The position numbers and the translations under genes are program-made. The notes under the pieces are model-generated. The model saw only the letters and a list, made by a program, of their open reading frames with translations. It did not search any database and was not told the DNA's origin. Positions 37,251 to 45,337 of a DNA stretch of 64,000 nt are shown here, one piece after another. Source of the DNA: Corynebacterium gerontici (lineage in GTDB: Bacteria; Actinomycetota; Actinomycetes; Mycobacteriales; Mycobacteriaceae); NCBI RefSeq assembly GCF_003813985.1, contig NZ_CP033897.1, positions 1-64,000 of the forward strand, given 5' to 3'. Position 1 is the first letter of the stretch, and each line of letters begins with the position of its first letter.

Positions 37251-37261
37251 ACTACCGACCC

Positions 37262-37915
37262 TCAAGAACCGTGGATTTTTCCTTTCAGCAGTGTGCCTAC
37301 CCGCCCAAAGAGCAGGTCGATGAGCCACGCTAATAGGATGACGAGGACGGATCCGGTGAGCATTTCGATGTAGTCGCGGGTTTTTAGTCCGTGAAAAATT
37401 AGGCGGCCTAAACCCACGTCTGCGGTGTATGCGGCGAGCGTGGCGGTGGCGATCACCTGCAGTGCAGCGTTGCGGAAGCCACCCACAATCACGGGTGCCG
37501 CCAGTGGGAGCTCAATGCGCCTCACCAGTTGCGCTTCAGTAAAGCCCATTGCCCGGGAGCCGTCGATAGTGTTGCGATCCACTGCGGCGATGCCCGAATA
37601 TGTGGCCGCGAGCAGGGAAGGGATCGCAAGAATGACAAGCGCGATCAGCGGTGCCTTGATACCGATACCAAAGATCAACCCAAAAATGGTGAGTAGGCCC
37701 AGGGTGGGCAAAGCTCGAGCGGCACCGGAGATGCCACCTACGAACAGGGAGCCGCGCCCGGTATGACCGATGGCGATGCCAGCGGGCAGGGCCAGCAGCG
37801 CGGCAATAAAGACGGCGAGGAAGGAAATGCCGAGGTGTTGTGTGATTCTGAGCCAGTATTCAGACCAAGCGGAGGCGTCTGTGAGTGAGGCGAAGAGATC
37901 GTCGATCCAGGTCAT
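37262..37915 (-). CDS. Osmoprotectant-type ABC transporter permease
   Basis: This 217-residue permease is of the OpuC/ProW class, with five or six membrane spans. The EAA-loop region reads DGSRAMGFTEAQLVRRIELP, contacting the ATPase, followed by VIVGGFRNAALQVIATATLAAY. It is the last gene of a three-gene operon and overlaps the preceding permease by 4 bases. Transporters of this class import glycine betaine, choline, carnitine or ergothioneine. A substrate-binding gene would be expected next but the plasmid-like island begins instead. Confidence 0.88.
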   Translation of the reverse strand: MTWIDDLFASLTDASAWSEYWLRITQHLGISFLAVFIAALLALPAGIAIGHTGRGSLFVGGISGAARALPTLGLLTIFGLIFGIGIKAPLIALVILAIPSLLAATYSGIAAVDRNTIDGSRAMGFTEAQLVRRIELPLAAPVIVGGFRNAALQVIATATLAAYTADVGLGRLIFHGLKTRDYIEMLTGSVLVILLAWLIDLLFGRVGTLLKGKIHGS

Positions 37916-38547
37916 GCCTTTGCCTCCCAGGGGGCGAGCACGCGCTTGATGGCGAGCGCGAGGACGTCGAAAAGCAAGGCCAAGAGCACAACCAGCACGA
38001 TGCCGGTTAAGACTTCGGCGTTAATGCCGCGCTGGAAACCGTCGGTGAAGAGGGAGCCGAGGCTTGGCACACCAATGAGCGCGCCAATCGTGACCAGGCC
38101 GATGGTGGATACGCTCACTACTCGGATGCCCGAAATGAGCACCGGTATGGCCAGTGGCAGATCCACTTTCCAGAGCAATTGTTGAGGACTTACCCCTTGT
38201 GCAAGCGCTGCGGTGCGCACGTGCTCGGGGACGGATTTGAAGGCATCGGTGGCGGTGCGAACCAGCAGGGCGATGCCATAGAGCGACAGCGCCGTCATTA
38301 CGTTGATTTCTGAGCGAAGCGGAAAGCCAACGATGAACGGCAAAATCACCAACATTGCCAGCGCGGGAACGGTATAAAGCAACGCGGTGCTGGCCACCAA
38401 GAGGTTGCCTATGCGTTTGGTGCGTGCCGCGAGCATGCCCAAGGGCGTTGCTACAACAATGGAAATGAGGATCGCCGGTAACGCGAGGCTCAGATGCTGT
38501 AAGAGCAGACTCCACACTTGGAGCCAGGCGTGAGAGAGCCAGGTCAT
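37912..38547 (-). CDS. Osmoprotectant-type ABC transporter permease
   Basis: This 211-residue second permease is paralogous to the next one. It shows the ABC permease coupling loop EHVRTAALAQGVSPQQLLWK and five or six membrane spans (start LSLALPAILISIVVATPLGML). The ATG overlaps the ATPase stop by 4 bases and its own stop overlaps the following permease, so all three are translationally coupled. No binding-protein domain is fused to it, in contrast to the OpuC variants that carry one at the C-terminus. Confidence 0.88.
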   Translation of the reverse strand: MTWLSHAWLQVWSLLLQHLSLALPAILISIVVATPLGMLAARTKRIGNLLVASTALLYTVPALAMLVILPFIVGFPLRSEINVMTALSLYGIALLVRTATDAFKSVPEHVRTAALAQGVSPQQLLWKVDLPLAIPVLISGIRVVSVSTIGLVTIGALIGVPSLGSLFTDGFQRGINAEVLTGIVLVVLLALLFDVLALAIKRVLAPWEAKA

Positions 38548-39350
38548 TCGATCACTCCGATCGGTTTGCCGGAGGCGTCCACTACAACGGTGCGTCCGTT
38601 GAGCGTGGTGGTGGAAAGTTTGCGCTGGCTGTTCTTGGCACCCACGAATTCAGCCACGAATTCGCTTGCTGGATTGGCTAGCAGCTCAGCGGGGGTGCCG
38701 GCTTGGGCGATGCGCCCGCCTTTTTCCAGCACGATCACTTCGTCGCCGAGGCGGAAGGCTTCGTCAATGTCGTGGGTGACCAGCACGATGGTCTTTTGCA
38801 GGCGCTCTTGGAGTTCGAGGAGCTGGGTCTGGAGTGAGTCGCGGACGATCGGATCCACGGCGCCGAAGGGTTCGTCCATCAGCAGGATGTCGGGGTCGGC
38901 TGCCAGGGCTCGGGCCACGCCAACGCGCTGTTGCTGGCCGCCGGAAAGCTGAGCGGGGTAGCGCTTATACAGTTCCTCGCCAAGGCCAACGGCTTGGAGG
39001 GCGTTCGTGGCGCGTCGATAGGCTTCTTGCTTGGATTCCTTATTTAATAGCGGCACCGTTTTGGCGTTCGCGAGGATTGTGCGGTGGGGCAGGAGGCCGC
39101 CCGATTGGATGACGTAGCCGATGGAGCGCCGGAGCGCCACGGGGTCGGTGCTTGAGATGTCCTCGCCGCGCACCGTGATTCGACCTGATGTTGGCGTGAC
39201 CATGCGGTTTACCATCCGCAGGAGGGTGGTTTTGCCGCAGCCGGAGGAGCCAACGAGCACGGTAATTTTGCGCTCGGGAAAGGTGTAGGTGAAGTTTTCC
39301 ACGGCGCGGGCTTGGCCGTAGTGCTTGCTAACCTGCTGAAATTCGATCAC
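38544..39350 (-). CDS. Osmoprotectant-type ABC transporter ATP-binding protein
   Basis: This 268-residue ATPase has Walker A GSSGCGKTT near residue 34, a signature LSGGQQQRVG near 135, Walker B ILLMDEPFGAVD near 155 and switch His in VTHDIDEA. The sequence RITVRGEDISSTDPVALRRSIGYVIQSGGL is typical of the glycine betaine/choline (OpuCA/ProV) group. It lacks the tandem CBS domains seen in many OpuCA proteins; the short C-terminus (NGRTVVVDASGKPIGVIE) looks like a remnant of one. It is the first gene of the operon; its promoter is in 39351-39444. Confidence 0.88.
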   Translation of the reverse strand: MIEFQQVSKHYGQARAVENFTYTFPERKITVLVGSSGCGKTTLLRMVNRMVTPTSGRITVRGEDISSTDPVALRRSIGYVIQSGGLLPHRTILANAKTVPLLNKESKQEAYRRATNALQAVGLGEELYKRYPAQLSGGQQQRVGVARALAADPDILLMDEPFGAVDPIVRDSLQTQLLELQERLQKTIVLVTHDIDEAFRLGDEVIVLEKGGRIAQAGTPAELLANPASEFVAEFVGAKNSQRKLSTTTLNGRTVVVDASGKPIGVIE

Positions 39351-39444
39351 GGCTTGTCCCTTCGGAAGATCAAACTATAAGCGTAGTGGAATTTGTTCGA
39401 AGGGGGAGAAGAATAAATTGTCTGCGTAAACTAGACAAAGCGGT

Positions 39445-40674
39445 ATGTTTCGTGCTTGGCTAAAGCGCATGTCTACTCCCGCCACCGTCGCCCCAGCTTA
39501 TCGACGCCGCGTCATCGCCACCCTCATGTTCGTCCAAGTGATGGCCGGACTAGGCCACGGTGTGACCTTCTCCATGGGCTCCCTGCTCATTTCTGAGCTG
39601 CTCGGATCCGCCTGGGGAGGCACCGCACTCGCGCTGACCATGGGCGGTGCCGCATTGTGGGCGGTTCCGCTGGGGCGCGTGGTGGCAGCCAGAGGCAGGC
39701 GCGCCTCGCTCACGGTAGGCCTAAGCCTTGGCATCCTCGGTGCTGTCAGCGCACTGACGGGCGCGCAACTTGGATTCGCGCCATTCGTGCTCCTGGGCTT
39801 CCTGCTGCTCGGCGGTGAGGTGGCCACTAATTATCAGGCTCGCTTCGCCGCCGTCGACGTGGCAGTGGGCAAGCACCGGGGTCGCGACCTCTCCCTGGTG
39901 ATGTGGGCAACCACCGTGGGTGCGGTGGTTGGGCCGCAGCTCATCGGCCTCACCGAGGGCATCGGCGCCCACTTTGGCCTTGTGCAATTCGCAGGCGCGT
40001 ACCTGCTGTGCATCACTGTGCAATTCCTAGGCATCCTCTTACTGCAATTTGGGCTACGCCCCGAGCTGCGCCCCAGTGACAAGCCGCAGCGTGAGAGGAT
40101 CCGGGTACGCAGCAACCCCGAGGCCGTATTTGCCATGGTCACCGTGGCTGCCTCGCATTTCGCCATGATCGGCATCATGTCCATGACGGCAGTGCATTTG
40201 CATCACCACGGCGCGGGCCTGGGGTGGATCGGCATCGTGATCTCTGGGCATGTGGGTGCCATGTATGCCCTTGCGCCGATCTTCGGCATCATCTCTGACC
40301 GCGCCGGGGCATCGCGCGCCATCGTTCTTGGTGTGCTGCTCAACGTCACTGCCGCGGCGGTGGTGGTGATCTTCGCCCAAAGTCAGGTGGGCGTTCTTGT
40401 CGGGCTGATCCTGCTGGGCTTCGGATGGTCCGCCACCCTCGTGGGAGGCTCGGCGCTTCTGGTTCGCGTGACTAAGCCTGCCGAACGCGCAGCATTCCAG
40501 GGACGCAACGACCTCATCATGAATATCTGTGGTGCCAGCGGCGGTATCCTTGCAGGCCCCATCGTTGCCGCTTTCGGCTTGCCCATCCTCGCCGGTGCCA
40601 TGGGTATACTCGTGCTGGCGCTAGCCATCGCCGGGCCATTGTGGGTGCGTGCGCAATTACAGTCGAAGCCATGA
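39445..40674 (+). CDS. MFS transporter
   Basis: This 409-residue major facilitator superfamily protein has about twelve membrane spans. The first half carries the loop PLGRVVAARGRRASLTVGLS (MFS signature A), and the middle cytoplasmic loop is basic (RPSDKPQRERIRVRSNPEA). Its substrate is not known. It may export drugs or metabolites. Starts at 39445 and 39469 are both possible. A CTAGACA element precedes the gene (39431-39437), similar to half of the candidate ROK operator near 51412. The stop overlaps the DinB-like gene (ATGA). Confidence 0.88.
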   Translation: MFRAWLKRMSTPATVAPAYRRRVIATLMFVQVMAGLGHGVTFSMGSLLISELLGSAWGGTALALTMGGAALWAVPLGRVVAARGRRASLTVGLSLGILGAVSALTGAQLGFAPFVLLGFLLLGGEVATNYQARFAAVDVAVGKHRGRDLSLVMWATTVGAVVGPQLIGLTEGIGAHFGLVQFAGAYLLCITVQFLGILLLQFGLRPELRPSDKPQRERIRVRSNPEAVFAMVTVAASHFAMIGIMSMTAVHLHHHGAGLGWIGIVISGHVGAMYALAPIFGIISDRAGASRAIVLGVLLNVTAAAVVVIFAQSQVGVLVGLILLGFGWSATLVGGSALLVRVTKPAERAAFQGRNDLIMNICGASGGILAGPIVAAFGLPILAGAMGILVLALAIAGPLWVRAQLQSKP

Positions 40675-41180
40675 CTTTTCACGAACTCCTCATCGACCTC
40701 TCCGAACGTCCGCTGTACGTCCTGGATCAGATTGCCAACAAGCACCTCAGCGTGGAACGCGCCAATGCGCATCTCGGCGGTCACCCCAACTCCATTGTCT
40801 GGCTTCTCTGGCACACTGGTCGCGAGTTAGACATGCAGCTCATTGAACTTTCTGGGGGTCAACAAGTGTGGACGCGCGGGGAGTTTGCGCAACGCACAGG
40901 GCTCGGCTCCACGGGAGATCCCATGGGTTATGGGCACAGCGAGGCCGAGGCACGCGCTATGCGGGTGGAAACGCAGGATCAGCTCGAAGCGCTACTGGAC
41001 TACGTGCGCCAGAGCCTCACGGCCACCCGTGCATACACCGCCCAGCTCAGCGCCGTAGAAGCCAAAAAGCTTATCGACGCCAACGTGACCTTTGGCGTCC
41101 GCCTCATATCGATCATTGACGATGCGATCCAACACCTGGCACAGATCCAATATGTGCTCGGTGCGCCCGAGCTGAGGTAG
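40671..41180 (+). CDS. DinB/DUF664-type protein
   Basis: This 169-residue helical protein is of the DinB superfamily. Metal ligands in this family are histidines on a four-helix bundle; HTGREL (WLLWHTGRE) near residue 47 and DDAIQHLAQIQYV near residue 150 fit that pattern. Members are thiol-S-transferases in mycothiol-producing actinobacteria or have unknown roles. The ATG at 40671 overlaps the MFS stop by 4 bases, so expression is probably coupled, suggesting detoxification plus export (inference). Confidence 0.8.
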   Translation: MTFHELLIDLSERPLYVLDQIANKHLSVERANAHLGGHPNSIVWLLWHTGRELDMQLIELSGGQQVWTRGEFAQRTGLGSTGDPMGYGHSEAEARAMRVETQDQLEALLDYVRQSLTATRAYTAQLSAVEAKKLIDANVTFGVRLISIIDDAIQHLAQIQYVLGAPELR

Positions 41181-41191
41181 GGTTGCGCAGC

Positions 41192-42468
41192 TTAGCGGGG
41201 CAGTTGATAGGTGGTGGCCCGGTTGCCATGGCCGCCCTTGCGGATAATCAAGCCTTGTTCTAACAACGCATTGATTGCATAGCGGTTTTTGCCACAGATA
41301 GATCGCTACGCTGTGCAATCTCGCTGATTGTCATCGTAGAAGACGCTTGGGACAATACTTCAGCGATCGTCGAGCCATTGGTTGTGATCCGCTCAAAAGG
41401 ATGCAAAGGGGCCGGGTTGTTGGAGTTTCTCCAAATAACCACAGTAAATTACGTACCAGTATCGGTGAGTTGGGGCTGAGCTAAGCCTGCCTGCTTGAGT
41501 TGCTCCAACGCCATGGCAACACCGCCGCCTTCACCCTCGATCACGTTCGCCCCGGAGGTGGTTTTGAGCTGCTTGGCAATGTCGTAGAGTCGCTAATTCA
41601 CCGCTGCCTGAACATGTGAGGAGCTTGTGAGCTGCTCAACGCCAACGCCCCGCAAACCACCAGAGCTCTGAATGATCAAGCGATCTTTGCGCAGCCTGAT
41701 GTGGATGGATTTACCGATAGTCAAAGTGTTTGGGGCTCAGATTGCTATGCACAAGGGAGTTCGCGACGAATTCCCTGATCGTGGTGAGCGGAATCTCTTC
41801 CACGTGGTGCATATGACCATCAGCCTGATACACCTCATCTTCGTGAAGGTGATGCTTGAGACATCGCATTGTCTCATTGAGGAGAAAAGGAACAGGTCCT
41901 TTCAGCGGTTCCAGGTCGCGCACTCGGTGTGGGCTTTGTGTGGTGTCGAGCTGCTCGGCGATGGTAACGGAAAGGGAAGGGGTACACACCTTGGAGAAAG
42001 AAGCCAAGCCGCGTACAGTCCCGCGAGGGTGGGGTTGTCCTCGGCGTCGAGGACGCTGCGGGAGCGTAGAAGTTTGTCGTCGTCCAGGCTTCGAAACCTC
42101 TGGCTCGTCTCGCGGGAACGGTTGATACATTCATCAACCAGGTTCTGATCCAGCAGATCGAACGTGGAATTTGGTGGGGTTCGTGCGTCAAAATCCCATG
42201 CGAGTTCTGAAGCGGCCTTGGGTACCTCGATCATCCGCAGCTCATGCGGCTGCATACTGTAAACGCCTTCCGCTTGCCGCAAATACGCTGAACCACGCCA
42301 AGTGGCTGGGCGTTCGCTTGAGGGGAGTGGCCCCACAGTTGCAATAACAATGGCGCCTTCGGAAGCTCTCGAGAACTTCATGTAATTGCTTCTTGGTGAA
42401 TTCCACAGTTTGAATAAAACTGAAGTGTGATTGAAGCTCACAGGTTTATCAGTGTGAAATGCCCACAT
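41192..42468 (-). pseudogene. Decayed AlbA_2-type ATP-binding regulator gene
   Basis: Fragments of one COG2865-like protein (AlbA_2 domain, often called ATP-binding or transcriptional regulator) run on the minus strand in several frames. They are RGSAYLRQAEGVYSMQPHE...GLYAAWL (about 42330-41985), then after a frameshift ASFSKVCTPSLSVTIAEQLD...REFVANSLVHSNLSPKHFDYR (to about 41711). Next come GKSIHIRLRKDRLIIQSSGGL with an in-frame TAG near 41594, and a winged-helix tail ISEIAQRSDLS that shifts frame again before QLPR at the stop. The N-terminal part of the AlbA_2 domain is missing. At least two frameshifts and two stops exclude function. Confidence 0.8.
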
Positions 42469-42557
42469 TTTGGCAAATGCCCTTCTGACCAGGCAGTATC
42501 CACCTTTCTCGATTTTTCAGACGCACCCTCTCAGTGATAAAAGTCTCAGTCTGTGTA

Positions 42558-43889
42558 TCACTCTGAGCCTCTGGAATCTCCGCAGAACTTTCGAACTACC
42601 GCGTCATAGGCCTGGAGGGTGAGGTCAAGATCCTCAAGGTGCAAGTATTCGTCGTGGGAATGCAGTTGCGCGTGGACGGCGCCGAGCGTTCTTTCGCGGG
42701 CGTGGGCGGCAAAGCCATAGCCGACGCCACCGGCGCGCCGCGCGAAGCGCAGGTCGGATCCTCCAGCGGCAATCGTCGGTACTACTGCTGCGCCGGGGAA
42801 CAGTTCCTGCAACACTTCCGAGAGCACTGCATAGAGGGGATGCTCGATAGGGGAGACGGTGGCTTCTTCACAGATGAGGTGCTCGATTTCAACGTCGATG
42901 CCATCCAGGGCTTCATATAGCAGTGCATCAACGTCTTCATCGCTCTGGCCGGGCAGGGTGCGAATGTCTAGCTCCAGCCAGGCGTGGCTGGGCAGCACAT
43001 TGATTGCCTGCCCTGCTCGCAGCACCGTTTGGGCAATGCTCAGATGCGAGATGGCGTCACCGAACGCCGCGAGTTCTCCAAGCGGGGTGTAGTCCGTGCC
43101 GCTGAATACCGCGGTCTCGGTCTGTGGATCAAAGCGGAAGGCGTGCACGAACCCGCGCCACACATCATCGTCGCTCACCTTGGGTTGAATCTCAGCTATT
43201 CGGCGTGCTACCTCGCCGATCTTCACAATTGAGGAATCTTTGGCATAGGGCGCCGAGCCATGCCCAGCATCACCTCGCACGTGAATGCGGCGTTGGGCTG
43301 CACCTTTTTCACCTACGTACACCGTTACTGCATCGGAACCATCGGCGGTGGGCAGGTGGGCACCGCCGGTTTCTGAAAGGCAGTGCTCCCAGGAGAACGC
43401 ATCGGGATGATGTTCACGTAGCCAGGCGGCCCCGAGTCCGCCACGGGCTTCTTCGTCGGCAAGCCCGACAAAGGTCACGGTGCCGGGCAGTCCACCCTCG
43501 CGCGCAACTTCCCGGGTAACTGCGGCCATGACGGCGGTAATGAAGAGCATGTCTACGCTGCCGCGGCCGTAGATCTTGCCATCGCGCACCTCGGCGGAAA
43601 ATGGATCCAAGCTCCAACGAGCCTCATCCACCGGCACCACATCGGTGTGCCCCAGCAATGTGATTGGGGCAGCTTGCGGATCGCTGCCGGGTACGGTGAA
43701 CGCGATGCTCACCCGTCCCGGTACAGGTTCGAAGCGCTGAACCTGTGCCCCAGAGTCTGCAAAGAATCTCTCCAGCGTGTCCGCATTGCGGACCTCTTGC
43801 CCGGATTCCGGGGTGAGGTTATTCACGCACGCCCCTTGGATCAGGGAGGTGAGGAGGGCGAGGGTGTCGTCGAAAAGCTTGTGCTGCAT
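42558..43889 (-). CDS. M20 family metallopeptidase
   Basis: This 443-residue protein belongs to the zinc-dependent amidohydrolase/peptidase family M20 (ArgE/DapE/CPG2 group). Motifs include LLGHTDVVP (zinc His and Asp pair), YGRGSVDM (bridging Asp), LADEEARGG (catalytic Glu) and HSHDEYLHLED (last zinc His). The dimerisation lid domain lies in the middle third. The substrate is probably a dipeptide or N-acyl amino acid. It is divergent from bioB across 98 bases, so the two promoters are close together. A copy of the repeated 11-mer lies at its start (43868-43878). Confidence 0.92.
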   Translation of the reverse strand: MQHKLFDDTLALLTSLIQGACVNNLTPESGQEVRNADTLERFFADSGAQVQRFEPVPGRVSIAFTVPGSDPQAAPITLLGHTDVVPVDEARWSLDPFSAEVRDGKIYGRGSVDMLFITAVMAAVTREVAREGGLPGTVTFVGLADEEARGGLGAAWLREHHPDAFSWEHCLSETGGAHLPTADGSDAVTVYVGEKGAAQRRIHVRGDAGHGSAPYAKDSSIVKIGEVARRIAEIQPKVSDDDVWRGFVHAFRFDPQTETAVFSGTDYTPLGELAAFGDAISHLSIAQTVLRAGQAINVLPSHAWLELDIRTLPGQSDEDVDALLYEALDGIDVEIEHLICEEATVSPIEHPLYAVLSEVLQELFPGAAVVPTIAAGGSDLRFARRAGGVGYGFAAHARERTLGAVHAQLHSHDEYLHLEDLDLTLQAYDAVVRKFCGDSRGSE

Positions 43890-43919
43890 GCTTTGAAGCC
43901 TAACGCGAAGCGGAAAAGC

Positions 43920-43932
43920 TAAACACTGTTCA
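43920..43932. promoter_or_regulatory. Candidate BioQ operator at the bioB promoter
   Basis: On the minus strand the sequence reads TGAAC-AGT-GTTTA, close to the BioQ palindrome TGAAC-N3-GTTAC known for Corynebacterium biotin genes. It covers the place of a -35 hexamer 17 bases before TAGGAT (43943-43948), so repression by occlusion is plausible. Confidence 0.6.
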
Positions 43933-43987
43933 AGTTTGGGACTAGGATTGCCAGGGAGTAATCACACACGTCGAAAGGTGAGACGCG

Positions 43988-44986
43988 ATGAGCGCAGCGA
44001 TTCTGGAACTTGCACGCGAGAAGGTGCTGGAAAAGGGCGAGGGCCTGAGCAAAGACGAAGTGCTCGAGGTGCTCAAGCTCGACGATTCGCACATCAATGA
44101 GCTGCTTGAACTCGCCCACGAAGTGCGTTTGAAGTGGTGCGGCGAGGAAGTCGAGGTGGAAGGCATCATCTCGCTGAAAACCGGTGGTTGCCCCGAAGAT
44201 TGCCACTTCTGCTCTCAGTCCGGACTGTTCCAATCGCCGGTGCGTTCCGCATGGCTCGACATCGCTGGCTTGGTGGAAGCCGCGAAGCAGACTCAGAAAT
44301 CCGGTGCCACCGAGTTCTGCATCGTGGCCGCTGTTAAGGGCCCGGACGAGCGTCTCATGAGCCAGCTTGAAGAGGCCGTCGCTGCCATCAAGTCTGAGGT
44401 GGACATCGAGGTTGCTGCCTCCGTTGGCATTCTCACCCAAGAGCAGGTGGATCGTCTGGCTGCCGCCGGTGTGCACCGCTACAACCACAACTTGGAAACC
44501 GCGCGCTCCTTCTTCCCCAACGTTGTGACTACACACTCTTGGGAATCGCGCCGCGACACGTTGCGCATGGTTGCCGAAGCGGGCATGGAAGTGTGCTCCG
44601 GCGGCATCCTCGGCATGGGTGAAACCCTGGAGCAGCGCGCAGAATTTGCCGCTGACCTGGCAGAACTTAATCCCACCGAAGTGCCCATGAACTTCCTCGA
44701 TCCACGCCCGGGCACTCCGTTTGAGGATAAAGAACTCATGGAAACCGCCGACGCCCTGCGCGCCATCGGTGCCTTCCGTCTGGCGTTGCCCAAGACCATC
44801 CTGCGCTTCGCTGGCGGCCGTGAGCTGACACTGGGTGATCTCGGCACTGAGCAGGGGCTCCTCGGTGGTATTAATGCGGTAATCGTTGGCAATTACCTCA
44901 CCACGCTGGGCCGCCCGATGGAAGAGGACTTGGACATGCTGGGCAAGCTGCGTCTTCCCATCAAGGCGCTGAACACGAGTGTCTAA
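43988..44986 (+). CDS. bioB: Biotin synthase
   Basis: BioB is a radical SAM enzyme that inserts sulphur into dethiobiotin. The 332-residue protein has the CxxxCxxC motif CPEDCHFC (Cys68, Cys72, Cys75), preceded by ISLKTGG. Later segments include [12 protein letters not shown] and GGILGMGET. The ATG at 43988 has CGAAAGGTGAG upstream. The stop overlaps the start of bsaP by one base. The conserved ending [17 protein letters not shown] matches the family. Regulation by BioQ is likely (site at 43920). Confidence 0.97.
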   Translation: MSAAILELAREKVLEKGEGLSKDEVLEVLKLDDSHINELLELAHEVRLKWCGEEVEVEGIISLKTGGCPEDCHFCSQSGLFQSPVRSAWLDIAGLVEAAKQTQKSGATEFCIVAAVKGPDERLMSQLEEAVAAIKSEVDIEVAASVGILTQEQVDRLAAAGVHRYNHNLETARSFFPNVVTTHSWESRRDTLRMVAEAGMEVCSGGILGMGETLEQRAEFAADLAELNPTEVPMNFLDPRPGTPFEDKELMETADALRAIGAFRLALPKTILRFAGGRELTLGDLGTEQGLLGGINAVIVGNYLTTLGRPMEEDLDMLGKLRLPIKALNTSV

Positions 44987-45237
44987 TGGCGAAGACTGAT
45001 TCCACTGAGTTGCTTGAGGCGCTGCTCGCCGGTGACGCGCCGAAGTTTCATCCTAACACTGGAAAGCCCGTTGAGCAGGAACAACGCCTTTCCCCCTCTG
45101 CCCGCGCCGGCTTTGAAGCCCCCCGTTTTTGCCAGATCTGCGGTCGCCGCATGGTGGTGCAGGTTCGCCCCGACGGATGGGATGCGCGCTGTTCGCGCCA
45201 CGGCAGCGTCGATTCCGTGTACTTGGGCAGGCGTTAG
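44986..45237 (+). CDS. bsaP: Biotin synthase auxiliary protein BsaP
   Basis: This 83-residue protein has a small metal-binding-type cysteine cluster (FCQICGRRM and RCSRHG). It matches the actinobacterial BsaP family encoded directly after bioB; BsaP is reported to support biotin synthase, probably through the iron-sulphur or sulphur-donor step. The ATG shares its first base with the bioB stop (TAATG), so translation is coupled. The final residues VYLGRR are typical. The stop is followed by a repeated 11-mer and a parS site. Confidence 0.88.
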   Translation: MAKTDSTELLEALLAGDAPKFHPNTGKPVEQEQRLSPSARAGFEAPRFCQICGRRMVVQVRPDGWDARCSRHGSVDSVYLGRR

Positions 45238-45253
45238 CCAGTAGCTTTTCGAC

Positions 45254-45267
45254 GTTTCACGTGAAAC
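45254..45267. other. parS centromere-like site, second copy
   Basis: GTTTCACGTGAAAC again matches the 14-base parS core. Its first G is also the last base of the repeated GCTTTTCGACG at 45244-45254, so the two motifs abut. It lies between bsaP and the next gene, about 43 kb from oriC. Confidence 0.9.
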
Positions 45268-45337
45268 TTCTGTGACGTGGGCGTCGGAAAAGTCCTGGTG
45301 TCCACCACGACCAACACCCTCATATAAGGTGGCTTGT

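Noticed and set aside
33607..37260. tRNA-Leu as attachment site of the island
   Set aside because: No second copy of the tRNA 3' end (GTTCAAGTCC ... CTGGGC) was found at the far side, and no integrase gene is present.
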